Assembly: GCA_016703625.1 (NCBI GenBank)
Contig: JADJBP010000007.1
Location: 124,001 to 188,000 of the forward strand
Length of the DNA: 64,000 bases
DNA from: Chitinophagaceae bacterium
Lineage (GTDB): Bacteria; Bacteroidota; Bacteroidia; Chitinophagales; Chitinophagaceae
Reading direction: 5' to 3'
This document shows positions 9,705-19,700 of this stretch, one piece after another. The translations under genes and the position numbers were made by a program. Position 1 is the first letter of the stretch. Each line of letters opens with the position of its first letter. The notes beneath the pieces are model-generated. The model had not been told where the DNA came from and did not search any database. It saw nothing but the letters and a program-made list of their open reading frames with translations.

Positions 9705-10637
9705 ATGCAACTATCTACCAAACATCTATTGGGCATTAAAGACCTCACCGCATCAGATATTTCACTTATTTTATCAACCGCCACCCGTTTTAAAGAAGTT
9801 TTACAGCGCTCAGTAAAGAAAGTACCGTCATTGCGTGATGTGACCATCGTTAATTTATTTTACGAAAATTCAACCCGCACCCGGATATCATTTGAACTGG
9901 CTGAAAAAAGGCTTGGCGCTGATACCATTAATTTTTCCGCATCGGCATCATCCATAAAAAAGGGAGAAACGCTGCTTGATACCGTCAATAATATTTTAAG
10001 CATGAAGGTGGATATGGTAGTGATGCGGCACAGTGCCAGCGGGGCTCCGCATTTCCTGGCAAAGCATATACCGGCAGCCATCATCAATGCCGGTGACGGT
10101 ATCAATGAACATCCTACACAGGCATTGCTTGATGCATTGTCGATCCAGGAAAAAACAGGTAGCCTTGAGGGGAAAAAGGTTGTATTAATAGGCGATATCA
10201 TGCATTCCAGGGTTGCACTCAGCAATATTTACCTCTTACATAAAATGGGTGCCGAAGTGATGGTGGCCGGTCCGCCAACGCTGATCCCAAAATATATTGA
10301 AGAAGCACTGCATGTAAAAGTTGAATATAATATCAAAAAGGCACTGGCATGGTGCGATGTGGCCAATGTATTGCGTATCCAGCTTGAAAGGCAGAACCAG
10401 GTGCTTTTTTCATCCCTGCGGGAATATAACCTGGCATATGGCATCAGTAAAAAGTTGCTGGATGGTTTGCAAAAAGAAATTGTTATCATGCACCCGGGAC
10501 CCATTAACCGGGGTGTGGAGATCGACAGTGATGTGGCAGACGGTAACCAATCGATCATTTTGCAGCAGGTAGAGAACGGCGTTGCCGTAAGGATGGCGGC
10601 CCTGTATTTGCTGGCAGGAAACAGGAGTAATGGATAA
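9705..10637 (+). CDS. pyrB: Aspartate carbamoyltransferase catalytic subunit
   Basis: Condenses carbamoyl phosphate with aspartate in the second step of UMP synthesis. It is 310 residues, the normal length. The carbamoyl-phosphate-binding STRTR motif is in FYENSTRTRISFELAEK, the HPTQALLD loop follows, and HPGPINRGVEI lies near the C-terminus. The frame is intact. It follows pyrR after the repeat block. No regulatory subunit (pyrI) gene is adjacent. Confidence 0.97.
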   Translation: MQLSTKHLLGIKDLTASDISLILSTATRFKEVLQRSVKKVPSLRDVTIVNLFYENSTRTRISFELAEKRLGADTINFSASASSIKKGETLLDTVNNILSMKVDMVVMRHSASGAPHFLAKHIPAAIINAGDGINEHPTQALLDALSIQEKTGSLEGKKVVLIGDIMHSRVALSNIYLLHKMGAEVMVAGPPTLIPKYIEEALHVKVEYNIKKALAWCDVANVLRIQLERQNQVLFSSLREYNLAYGISKKLLDGLQKEIVIMHPGPINRGVEIDSDVADGNQSIILQQVENGVAVRMAALYLLAGNRSNG

Positions 10638-10766
10638 TTTTTTAATGGATAATTGATAATGCCTTTGATTGCAATAATCTGTTCTTAACTTTATCATTAC
10701 AAGTTTGTAAGTAAAACGGCTGAAGTGCTGAAGCTTTATCCATTAAAAAATTATCAATTATCCATT
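10632..10766. repeat. GGATAATT / AATTATCC inverted word block
   Basis: TAATGGATAATTGATAAT just after pyrB is repeated in reverse complement as ATTATCAATTATCCATTA just before the coaD ATG, with about 70 bases of A/T-rich sequence between. The spacer RNA could form a long stem; the right arm touches the coaD start codon. Confidence 0.75.
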
Positions 10767-10767
10767 A

Positions 10768-11244
10768 ATGAATAGGATCTGTTTATTCCCCGGCACATTC
10801 GACCCCGTAACACTTGGGCATAAGGATATCATCGACCGGGCGCTTCCCTTATTTGATAAACTGGTCATTGGTATAGGGCGTAACATCAATAAAAAACCCA
10901 TGTTCAGCGAAAGGCAGCGCCTGAAATGGCTCCGGGAAATGTATAGAGATAACCCGAAAGTAGAAGCACTTGCCTATGATGGTTTAACGGTTGATTGCTG
11001 TAATAAAGTAGGCGCCAATTTTATTTTGCGCGGTATCCGTTACGTAAATGATTTTGAATATGAAAAGGCAATTGCAGATATGAACCGCAGCATTGATCAC
11101 CGCATCGAGACCATTTTCCTTACCTGTTTACCGCAATTCACTTCAGTGGCTTCAACCCTGGTAAGGGATGTTTTAAGGAACGGCGGTGATGTATCCCAGT
11201 TCCTGCCTGATGAGGTAAAGCGATCTATCAAAAAGCGGAATTGA
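10768..11244 (+). CDS. coaD: Phosphopantetheine adenylyltransferase
   Basis: Transfers AMP from ATP to 4'-phosphopantetheine, the penultimate step of coenzyme A synthesis. A 158-residue nucleotidyltransferase-fold enzyme with the HxGH signature in FPGTFDPVTLGHKDIIDRA (T-x-G-H here), RGIRYVNDFEYE in the middle and the STLVRDVL motif near residue 127. The frame is intact. The last CoA enzyme, coaE, lies 20 kb away in this same window. Confidence 0.97.
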   Translation: MNRICLFPGTFDPVTLGHKDIIDRALPLFDKLVIGIGRNINKKPMFSERQRLKWLREMYRDNPKVEALAYDGLTVDCCNKVGANFILRGIRYVNDFEYEKAIADMNRSIDHRIETIFLTCLPQFTSVASTLVRDVLRNGGDVSQFLPDEVKRSIKKRN

Positions 11245-11271
11245 TTTTTTCTTTTAATTTTAATTTTTCCG

Positions 11272-11754
11272 ATGTCTATCTGGTTTAATAAATCATTGTC
11301 ATTACCCGCACTAAATCCCCTTGGGCCGGGTACCATGGGTGAATTCTTACGGATGGAATGGGTTGAGATCGGCGGCGATTACCTGGTGATGCGCATGCCT
11401 GTTGATGAAAGGACCAAACAGCCTTATGGCCTGTTGCACGGAGGTGCCAGTTGTGCTTTGGCCGAAACTGTTGGCAGCCTGGCATCTCATTTTGTAATAG
11501 ATCCCGGTAAATTCATTTGTGTAGGACTGGAAATAAACGCCAATCATGTGCGCAGCGCCAGGAACGGATTTGTAACGGCAACCTGCAGCCCTTTACACAT
11601 TGGTGCAACCACGCATGTGTGGGATATAAAAATTCACGATGACAGAAAAAAACTGGTTTGTATAAGCAGGCTTACTGTTGCTATTTTGAAAAAGCGGGGT
11701 AAAGGCACAAGGTACAAGGTTCTAGGTACAAGGCTCAAGCAAAACAAGGCATAA
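11272..11754 (+). CDS. PaaI/MenI-type hotdog-fold thioesterase
   Basis: A 160-residue hotdog protein with the family signature QPYGLLHGGASCALAETVGSLAS (about residues 47-69), in which the HGG and the helix Glu form the active site. This family hydrolyses aryl- or acyl-CoA thioesters; a menaquinone-pathway DHNA-CoA hydrolase role is possible but no men genes are near. The natural end is probably near LKKR at about residue 144: the last 15 residues are read out of a repeat block, so the stop may have been displaced. It lies 27 bases after coaD. Confidence 0.85.
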   Translation: MSIWFNKSLSLPALNPLGPGTMGEFLRMEWVEIGGDYLVMRMPVDERTKQPYGLLHGGASCALAETVGSLASHFVIDPGKFICVGLEINANHVRSARNGFVTATCSPLHIGATTHVWDIKIHDDRKKLVCISRLTVAILKKRGKGTRYKVLGTRLKQNKA

Positions 11755-11832
11755 GGCACAAGCTTACAAGGTGCAAGTACGCATGGGGTCATTGATTGCT
11801 TGAATTCTTGATTGCTTGAATTCTTGAATCTT
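11700..11832. repeat. GGTACAAGG / TTGAATTCTTGA word block
   Basis: Degenerate direct copies of GGTACAAG and GGCACAAG are followed by copies of GCTTGAATTCTTGA in the opposite sense. It shares both words with the block at 9508-9680, 2 kb upstream, so the two are related. The block overlaps the 3' end of the thioesterase gene. Confidence 0.75.
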
Positions 11833-11842
11833 TTAGGGTGTA

Positions 11843-12463
11843 TCAAAAAAAAGTACCCAGGATATCTTTTACAGAAGGATAAGTATCTTTAACCGGTTCT
11901 TTAATATCCCTTGTCTTCACCCATTTGATCTGGGTTATATGTTCCTCCACCTGTGGCTTTAAAACCTGCTTTGCTGAACAGGTCATATGATACCAATGTG
12001 AAATTTTTAAAAAATGCTTTCCAAATTCATCATATACATGATAGGTTTCTCCTACTTTCTTTTTTAACTGCAGGTTGGTAACACCCGTTTCCTCAGTAAC
12101 TTCCCGCAGGGCACATTGTTCTTCTTTTTCTCCTTTTTCTATTTTCCCTTTTGGCAGGTCCCATTTGCCGAGACGTTGGATAAACAGTATCTCCTTTTTT
12201 TCATTTTGCACGATCCCGCCTGCTGCTTCAATTACCTTAAAATTTTTAAAGAATGTCTCTTTTAATTTTTCCAGGTCCGAATGCCATAGTACACCTGCAT
12301 GAAAAGCATCTTTTTTTATTTCGTGCAGCATCGATTTAATGGCCCTGGGAGAGATCTCATCCACAAAAACCGCATCAGGATGGTGCAGTATTTCATTGAT
12401 GCCTTTATCAATTTCATCGCAAAGGATAACCGGCTTTTCGCCAAAATAGATTTTGATGTACAT
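11843..12463 (-). CDS. Nudix hydrolase
   Basis: A 206-residue protein with an 85-residue N-terminal extension and a C-terminal Nudix domain. The Nudix box is complete: GKIEKGEKEEQCALREVTEE followed by TGV, giving the G-x5-E-x7-REUxEExGU pattern. AAGGIVQNEKKEILFIQRLG opens the domain. Nudix enzymes hydrolyse nucleoside diphosphate derivatives; the substrate cannot be told from sequence. It is divergent from pyrE, with 43 bases between the two starts. Confidence 0.92.
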   Translation of the reverse strand: MYIKIYFGEKPVILCDEIDKGINEILHHPDAVFVDEISPRAIKSMLHEIKKDAFHAGVLWHSDLEKLKETFFKNFKVIEAAGGIVQNEKKEILFIQRLGKWDLPKGKIEKGEKEEQCALREVTEETGVTNLQLKKKVGETYHVYDEFGKHFLKISHWYHMTCSAKQVLKPQVEEHITQIKWVKTRDIKEPVKDTYPSVKDILGTFF

Positions 12464-12506
12464 AAATAAATTTCAGTTTTCAGTTTGCAATGGTCAAATT
12501 TGCAGC

Positions 12507-12947
12507 ATGACTAATGAAAAAGCCGTTGCTGAAAAGCTACTACAAATTAAGGGGGCCATGGCTGCCGATCAGCTCAAACTTCCATACATTTATGTTCGCC
12601 CCAAACCCAAGGAACATGGCTTAGCCAACCAGATAGAAGGGGCACTTGAAAAAGGCAGTAAAGTATTGGTCATTGAAGACCTGATCTCAACCGGTAAAAG
12701 CAGTTTACAGGTTTGCGAAGTATTAAAAGCGGCCGGTGCCGATGTAATTGGTATGGTTTCCATTTTTACGTATGGGTTTGAAATAGCTGACCAGGCTTTT
12801 GCGGCAGCAAATATCCCATATAGTTCTCTTACCAATTACCAGACGCTGATCAGCCTGGCTCTTGAAAAAGGGATCATAGCAGCGGAGGAACAAAATACCT
12901 TGTTAAATTGGAGGGCAGATCCTGCCAATTGGAAAGGGATTCTGTAA
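12507..12947 (+). CDS. pyrE: Orotate phosphoribosyltransferase with an internal deletion
   Basis: Joins orotate to PRPP to make OMP. The N-terminus MTNEKAVAEKLLQI and the C-terminal half are typical OPRT, including YVRPKPKEHGLANQIEG and the PRPP loop VLVIEDLISTGKSSLQV. But LLQI is followed at once by KGAMAADQLKLPYIY. In the family about 55 residues lie between these points, carrying substrate-contacting segments and the first strands. The loss is in frame near 12553-12560. As written (146 residues, usual about 205-215) the enzyme should not work. An assembly collapse is more likely than a true deletion, given the other errors here. Confidence 0.88.
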   Translation: MTNEKAVAEKLLQIKGAMAADQLKLPYIYVRPKPKEHGLANQIEGALEKGSKVLVIEDLISTGKSSLQVCEVLKAAGADVIGMVSIFTYGFEIADQAFAAANIPYSSLTNYQTLISLALEKGIIAAEEQNTLLNWRADPANWKGIL

Positions 12948-13029
12948 TTTAGCTTGCAATACGAAGCTTTAGCGAAGTATTATGTTGATGCGGAGCTTTT
13001 TTGCGGAGCAGTACTTAAAATCACTTTAT

Positions 13030-13416
13030 ATGAGATCATGTATACTTGGTTTAGTGGCTATATTTTGTATATCAGCAACGGGCTTTGCCCAATACCAGCA
13101 GACCCAAAAAGTAAGCGGCAAAGCAGTGATCAAAACCCCTACAGTTCAATGCCAGACCTGTAAGGACCGTGTTGAATTTTTTATAGGCAGAACGGAAGGG
13201 GTAACTTCTGTGAAAGTGAATATTAAACAAAGAACCACCACGGTTACCTGGTTAAATGACCGCACAACCCTTGAAAATATTAAAGTAGCCATTGCCAACC
13301 AGGGCTTTGATGCTGATGATATAGAAGCAGAAGAATATGCCTTAAAAAGGCTTCCCAAAGAATGTAAGCTGCATATTGAGGCGGCAAAATCAGTCCAACC
13401 GGCTATAAAGCAATAA
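13030..13416 (+). CDS. Exported heavy-metal-associated (HMA) domain protein
   Basis: A 128-residue protein: signal peptide MRSCILGLVAIFCISATGFA, then an HMA fold from about residue 34 to 105 with the metal-site segment VQCQTCKDRVEFF in place of the usual MxCxxC, and the second strand pair KVNIKQRTTTVTW. Such domains bind soft metals such as Cu(I). An exported stand-alone copy suggests a periplasmic metallochaperone, which is inference. The start at 13030 is chosen because it begins the signal peptide; the frame is open 48 bases further. Confidence 0.85.
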   Translation: MRSCILGLVAIFCISATGFAQYQQTQKVSGKAVIKTPTVQCQTCKDRVEFFIGRTEGVTSVKVNIKQRTTTVTWLNDRTTLENIKVAIANQGFDADDIEAEEYALKRLPKECKLHIEAAKSVQPAIKQ

Positions 13417-13485
13417 TTTTCGTTTTATTTTTCTGCGAATGCCTGTAAAGGCTGTATAAGGCATTAATTAAGCTTTGAATCCTGC

Positions 13486-13947
13486 TTAAAAGGTAGTGAA
13501 ACGCTGTAATCCTTCATAACTTACCGGGAAGGTTTTGTACACATTTGCCTTTCCCAGTTTTACCGTACCGGTAATTTTTACCAATACTTCTTTGCCCAAA
13601 AAGGTTGAAAAAGCATTTTTCAGCAGGTTTTTCATGTCAACTTCTATTTGAAGCGGCATGGTAAATTCCGACAGTTTGGGAATGGTGATCTGGTAGTCCT
13701 GGCTGCTGTGCCCCAGTAAATTATTATCAATATATATATCCAGGTCGGTGTATTTGAGCTGCATTCCAAAATTATTGGGATTGTAATAAATGAGATCCAG
13801 TTTCAGGGTAGTGGCCGCAAACCCAACTTTTTCAACTTTCAGGTTTTTAAAATCGCGGTAAACCAATTCTTTCGGAGCCTGACAAGCTGTCGCAAAAATT
13901 ACAATTAAAAAAAACGCAATGGGGTAGAGGAGAATTTTGTTTTTCAT
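13486..13947 (-). CDS. LEA type 2 (WHy-like) lipoprotein
   Basis: About 153 residues. The N-terminus MKNKILLYPIAFFLIVIFATACQ is a lipoprotein signal with the modified Cys in FATACQ. The rest matches the LEA14/WHy fold: KVEKVGFAATTLKLDLIYYN then PNNFGMQLKYTDLDIYIDN. This domain is found as a membrane-tethered beta-sandwich in many Gram-negatives; its function is not known. The methionine at 13947 is chosen over one 30 bases upstream because it begins the signal. Confidence 0.82.
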   Translation of the reverse strand: MKNKILLYPIAFFLIVIFATACQAPKELVYRDFKNLKVEKVGFAATTLKLDLIYYNPNNFGMQLKYTDLDIYIDNNLLGHSSQDYQITIPKLSEFTMPLQIEVDMKNLLKNAFSTFLGKEVLVKITGTVKLGKANVYKTFPVSYEGLQRFTTF

Positions 13948-13977
13948 GTGCCTGTTTCTGGGTGTAAGGTAAGCCAA

Positions 13978-14635
13978 GAATTTTGATTGGCAATAAATGA
14001 TCAGAACCTCGAAAAACAGGGCACTAAAACATTTAGGTTATTGCTGCTGTTTTTAAATAATAAGCTGCAAATTATCACACTAATAAATTTATAAGTTTAA
14101 AAATATTACAATAAACTAAATTTCAGTTATATATGATGCATATCAAATATAGTTGTATAGATAAAAATTTCGAGTATTGTGTAAATTATTTGAAAAAATA
14201 CTTGTTTTTGTTTTTTTACAAACATATTTGTCTATATTCTTTGTATTTAATTGGTAAATAGTATAGTTATGAATAATTATTGAAATTAAATAAAATGCAA
14301 TATTTTATATTACAAATTAATTTTACTTTAACTTTTTTAAATTTACCGAAGCCAGGCTTTGCTCTAATGTAGAAGGTTAAATTAAATTCAACAAATTTAC
14401 TATTTAACGTATTTTCCCTAAGATGACAGTAAAATTACGGCGCAAAAAATTTGCGTTTTCCGAAAACTGTATTATGTTTGCACCAGAAATTAAAAATGAC
14501 GATTACCTCGGTTATTCTTTTTTTCTGATCCTAATCTCCAAACCTCCTCTTAAAAAACCATCCAATTTTGGTCCGGGCTATTGCCCTACGTCAAGATCCT
14601 GTAAGAACCATTTCTGAAACCTCAAACACAAGAAA
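13978..14635. other. AT-rich intergenic region without a gene
   Basis: About 650 bases, very A/T-rich between 14030 and 14340, between divergent genes. I see only a TATGTTTG box (14473-14480) and a short perfect hairpin CGCAAA-AAA-TTTGCG (14441-14455). No protein or known RNA is recognised. Confidence 0.6.
14473..14480 (+). promoter_or_regulatory. -7 promoter box (TATGTTTG)
   Basis: TAnnTTTG match 155 bases before the T9SS type A protein start at 14636, implying a long leader if used. Confidence 0.35.
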
Positions 14636-15942
14636 ATGAAAATTAACTCTACACTATTACGTGCTGTATTATCTGCAGTGATCGTTTTTACTTTAAGCTT
14701 TAATATTGTTAGTGCCCAATGCACTACGCCTACACTGACGTACGCAAATCCTGTATTGGTTTCAGGTACCGCAGGATCAGTTAATGCTAAGTATAAATTC
14801 CCATCAGTTACAACTGGTGTTGATGCGTATATCACTATCCTGAACCGGGTTGGGGGTGCTACACTTACTAATATAGATGATAATGTTAACGGGTACAGTG
14901 CCGCCTGGCAACCAACAGTAAGAACCAAGTCAAATTCAGGTGCAGGCGAATCTTATTTCAGTTTTCGAATTGAATATAAAGATGCAGGCACCCAAAACAA
15001 CCAAGTGTTTAACTGTTTATCTTACATTTATTGATGTTGACTGTTGATAATGATAAAGTAAGGAATTTGTGGCAGCCAAGGGCTTTATGAACTAAACACT
15101 TTCAAATAACACGGTGCTTAGTTTCAGTCAGCAATCTGGCATGACCAAAGCGCTGGGCCCAATAACAAATTATACCAGCCATCGACACCACTTCCTATCA
15201 AACCAATATCAATTTCATGTTCATGAATACGGATAAAATTGATTAAGTATGGATAGGCAGCAAAGTAACACAAGGCTTTACAGTGCAGGACCGTTTAAAT
15301 TGCGGCTATTTCAGTAATATTTACATACCCAATGGTGGCCCTTTACCGGTTAAGTATTTGTCATTTGATGCTGTGGTCAATGATAAAACAGTCGTGTTAA
15401 ACTGGATCACCGCTGAAGAGTTGAACCACAACTATTATGAAGTGGAAAGGTCATTTGATATGAATGATTACAACACGCTTGGAATGGTACTGGATGGTTT
15501 TATCATGAATGGAACAGGTAAGAAATACCAGTTCAAAGATAATTCACCTGAATTAACGGGAAGGTCGATCGCTTACTACCGTTTAAAGCAATTTGATATT
15601 GATGGAAAAGTAACCTACAGCAAAGTACTGGCAGTAAGATTACAGGCCAAAGCTGATGTGGTGATGCAGGTTTCACCCAATCCTTTTACAGAAAATCTGA
15701 ATGTTCGGTTTACTTCAGCCGAAAGCGGGACCGCTCAAATACGTATTGTAAACAGTACGGGACAAACAATGTTATCCAAACAAGCACTAATAAGTAAAGG
15801 TTACAATAACATCCAGGTAGAAGGCCTCAGCGGCCTGGCTACCGGGATGTATGTAGCCCAGTTGATCATGAACGGGACAATAATTGACAACCAGCGGGTG
15901 ATCAAAAACGCATTTAAAAACTGGTTGCGGAAACCGGAGTGA
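14636..15942 (+). CDS. T9SS type A sorting-domain surface protein, several frameshifts
   Basis: The signal peptide (MKINSTLLRAVLSAVIVFTL, cleaved after VSAQ) and first 120 residues are in one frame; reading is lost near 15010 and recovers as a long C-terminal frame from about 15283. The middle (15010-15280) can be followed in pieces (DNDKVR, then VTQGFTVQDRLNCGYFSN), so this is one gene. The C-terminal part has the T9SS-typical FDAVVNDKTVVLNWITAEE module and the type A sorting domain (VSPNPFTENLNVRF to GMYVAQLIMNG). It is exported and attached at the surface or released. The last 10 residues after VIKN look like read-through past a lost stop. Confidence 0.82.
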
Positions 15943-16027
15943 TCAGCCGATCGCCGGTTTCCTGATTCCTGGGAATTAAAAGGTATAGATCACCGGTCAT
16001 TCATTGTAAACCACTAAAAAAAACTTT

Positions 16028-16176
16028 ATGCAAAAATCAATCACATTACAAAGTCTGATCTTACTGGCGGGCAGTATGTTTCAAAATAAATCATACCAGT
16101 TAATGCCGTCTTATTGGGCAATGGTTCCGGTTACACAACAGTAAACAGGTTTGATATAAAATGTAGCAATAAGTAA
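16028..16176 (+). pseudogene. Fragment of an exported protein gene
   Basis: MQKSITLQSLILLAGSMF looks like a signal peptide, but the frame stops after 38 codons. A second frame continues as NAVLLGNGSGYTTVNRFDIK to a stop at 16174. It resembles the start of another secreted-protein gene, truncated; no sorting domain is left. Confidence 0.4.
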
Positions 16177-16345
16177 CACCTGGTATGAGTTTAAAAACTG
16201 AATTAAAGAATTTTAATTAATAATAACAACCGGCAAAATAATATGACCCTAAACCACGTTTATACCCTAACCCCCGGGTAACTAAACGTAAGTGTCTGGT
16301 TTACGATGTTTTCTTTGGGGGTTACAGAATCGAAAGATTCTTAAC

Positions 16346-16377
16346 AAAAGCTGCATTTCTATGCGGCTTTTTTTTTT
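16346..16377 (+). terminator. Rho-independent terminator
   Basis: AAAAGCTGCAT pairs with ATGCGGCTTTT (one G-T pair) around a TTCT loop, followed by a T-run. A GAAA-loop hairpin, AGAATC-GAAA-GATTCT, stands just upstream (16326-16341). It ends whatever transcript covers 15950-16345. Confidence 0.85.
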
Positions 16378-16600
16378 CTCTGCAGCAGTCCCATTTTGCC
16401 ATAACCTCATTTCCGTGGCAAAAGCAGGGCCGCAATTCTTAAAGCTTAATTTCTGTTGTTTATCATTCTATTTCACCAACAACCCCGGCGATAAATTTTA
16501 TTTAATCTGGATCATGTAGGGTAGTCACTCCAGGCTTAAAACAGGGGAATAATATTATAAATAAGCCTTTTACTTTTCTTTTTTTTATCGGTTTTATATG

Positions 16601-16608
16601 TATATTTG
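16601..16608 (+). promoter_or_regulatory. -7 promoter box (TATATTTG)
   Basis: TAnnTTTG match 127 bases before the giant adhesin gene. The 350-base space from 16380 to 16735 holds nothing else that I recognise. Confidence 0.4.
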
Positions 16609-16735
16609 GTTTATCCTTTCCCTGTGTAAAAACTGTGTATTTCTTTTATCCATGTCAGGCAACATAACCCCCTAAGGCAGCATCCGGTTTACCGGGTAAC
16701 CATTTTATTGCTAACTTTTTTTATACCAAACGTTT

Positions 16736-19700
16736 ATGCGGAAATTTATACTTCTGGCCATTACTGTCTTTACTGTATTAATAACCACTGCACAGGATTT
16801 TAGCAATAAGGGAAAGGATTTTTGGGTAGGGTATGGTTACCACGAAAGAATGAACGCTGCAAATCCTCCCGGAGGATCGCAGGATATGGTTTTATATTTT
16901 GCTACAGAACAGGTTACCAATATAACCATCACCATACCGGGTTCAGGTTATACTCAAAATATAACAACTCCGGCCGGTAATAATGTGATCACCTCTGCAA
17001 TTATTCCAAAAACGCTGCCCGACGATGCCCGTTTAATAACTGAAGGGCTTTCCAATCAAGGGATACACATTACCAGTGATAAACCCATGGTTGCCTATGC
17101 ACATGTGTATAATCAAAGTGTATCCGGTGCCACCATTTTATTTCCTACCAATACCTGGGTAGGGAATATTATTCAGTGAATTATAAAAACTGGTCCAATA
17201 CCAACAATTCAAATTGCTGGTTTTATGTGGTTGCAGCAGATACCGGAACAACTACCATTGAGATCACACCAACAGGTAATACTATGGGCGGATGGGTTGC
17301 AGGCACTACCTATACTGTAACGCTTACACAGGGCCAGGTTTATAATGTAATGGGGCAAATGATCGCTACCCCGTTTGGTTGCAACCCGGTTTGTACCGGT
17401 TATGACCTTACCGGTTCATTGATAAGAAGTGTAAATACCGGAAGCGGATGTAAAAAGATCGCTGTTTTTTCAGGAAGCGGCAGGATCAGTATTACCTGTA
17501 ATAACAACCAATCCTCTTCAGATAATTATATGGTTCAGGCCATGCCCAAAACCGCTTGGGGTAAAAATATTTAACCACGCCAGCAAATGGCAACCAGGCT
17601 AATAATATATTCAGGGATTTGTGTAACCAACCCCGCCACTATGGTTAGGATAAATGGTAGTGGTTACTACGCTTCCTTTACAAAATGGATTTTATTATGA
17701 AATGCCTGCAACCAATCAACCACAATTGATAGAAGCAGACAGCGCCATCATGGTTGCCCAGTATTTTACTTCCCAGAATGCCTGTGGAAATGGAAATCCA
17801 GGTGATCCTGAAGTGATCTACCTGAGTGCAGTTGAACAGAATATCAACAAGGTCTTATGGAATGCAACGCCCAACTGGGCAATTTCATCACATAATTTCA
17901 ATGTGGTTTTACCCAATTCCGGAACAGCTGTCAGTTCTTTTACACTGGATGGAGCGCCTTTGGGAGGTTTTCTTCCCCATCCCCAGGATCCCAATTATGT
18001 TTACCTGCTGCAGAATGTTGCACCCGGGTTCCATATTATTCAATCTGATTCGGGATTTAATGCCATTGCTTATGGTTTTGGCGGTGCAGAGTCATATGGA
18101 TACAATGCCGGCACAAATATTAAAGACCTTTACCAGCAAATAGGTGTTGCCACACAGTATGGCATTGAATCAACACCATCAGTTTGTACAAATTCTCCCT
18201 TCAAGTTTAAAGTATCATTACCGTATATTCCGGATTCCATGCATTGGAATTTTAATGGTGCTGTAGGAATGTTACCCAATAACAATACAGTGTATATTGA
18301 TAATACAGGTAATGTTGCTGAAGATTCAACAACGGTGATCAATGGCAGAACGATCCATTGGTATTCCATACCAACCCTGTACACTTTTACTACAGTTGGC
18401 GTATACCCGATAACAATCACTGTGTTTGTTCCAAACAATGATTGCGGCTCCGTGCAGGATATTGATTTTGACCTCGGTGTATCTGATCCCCCGGTTGTCA
18501 GTTTTAATGCAGTAACACCTGGTTGCTATTTAGAGCCTGTTACAGCAACAGAAACCACCCCTCAAATACCAAAAGCAACTTATAAAATATGGTGGGAGTT
18601 TTTTGACCCTGTAACAAACACAACTACTGTTTATACTACGATACCTACAAATAATTACAGGACTGTTTCCCACACTTTTACCACTCCGGGAGTTAAAAGA
18701 ATACGCCATGCCAGTATTACTACACCCGGTTGTTTAAGTGATACAATTGTTCAAAATATTACTTTACCGGATCTGCCAACAGCAACCATTGCCGGCAACA
18801 ACACAGTTTGTATTAACGCTGTTCCTTCAGTTCCGGTAACATTCACTGGTTCATTGGGCACAGCCGAATATCTATTCAGCTATAATATTAATGGTGGTGC
18901 TACCATTGTTACCCCGCCAAGTACCGGTAATTCATTTACAGTTAATGCCCCTACCAATGTGGCAGGTACATTTATATATAACCTTATTGGAGTAACCAAT
19001 ACGGTCCCTGTTGGAACTCCATGTACAAGAGTTATAACCGGACAATCAGTTACGGTAAATATTAATCCATTACCAATTGCTGCAATAGCAGGAGGAACAA
19101 CAGTTTGCCTGAATGGCATACAACCCCTGTAACCTTTACGGGTAGTGGCAGTACAGCGCCTTATACTTTTGCCTATACAATTAATGGAGTACCGCAAACG
19201 CCTGTGGTCAGTAACGGGGCCGGTATCTATACATTGAATGCGCCCACCAATGTTGCAGGTCCTTTTAATTATACCATTACCCAGGTTACTGATGCCAGCA
19301 GTACTTTATGCAGTGCAGTAACCAATGTATCAACATTAATAACTGTAAACGATCTTCCCAATGCATCCATTAACGGAGCAACAGCTGTATGTTTAAATGC
19401 AGCGCAACCACCGGTTACATTTACAGGTAGCGGCGGAACTGCACCTTATACATTTAATTATACCATTAACGGTGTAGCCCAGCCTCCTTTAGTAAGTAAT
19501 GCTGCCGGGATCGGAACCATAAATGCGCTTACCAATGTGGCCGGTACATTTACCTATGCATTGGTGAGTGTACAGGAGGGAAGCCCAATAACCTGTTTGA
19601 GGAGTGGTTTAACAGGTACTACAGTAATTACAGTAAATCCATTGCCTGCAGCAGCTATAGCAGGTAGTACAACAGTTTGTTTAAACGGTGCATCCCCTGT

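Noticed and set aside
12954..13163. A separate 69-residue gene overlapping the HMA protein
   Set aside because: Different frame of the same DNA; the HMA frame carries a signal peptide and conserved metal motif.
13978..14635. Replication origin in the AT-rich spacer
   Set aside because: No DnaA-box cluster (TTATCCACA) and no dnaA, dnaN or gidA genes nearby; high A/T alone is not enough.
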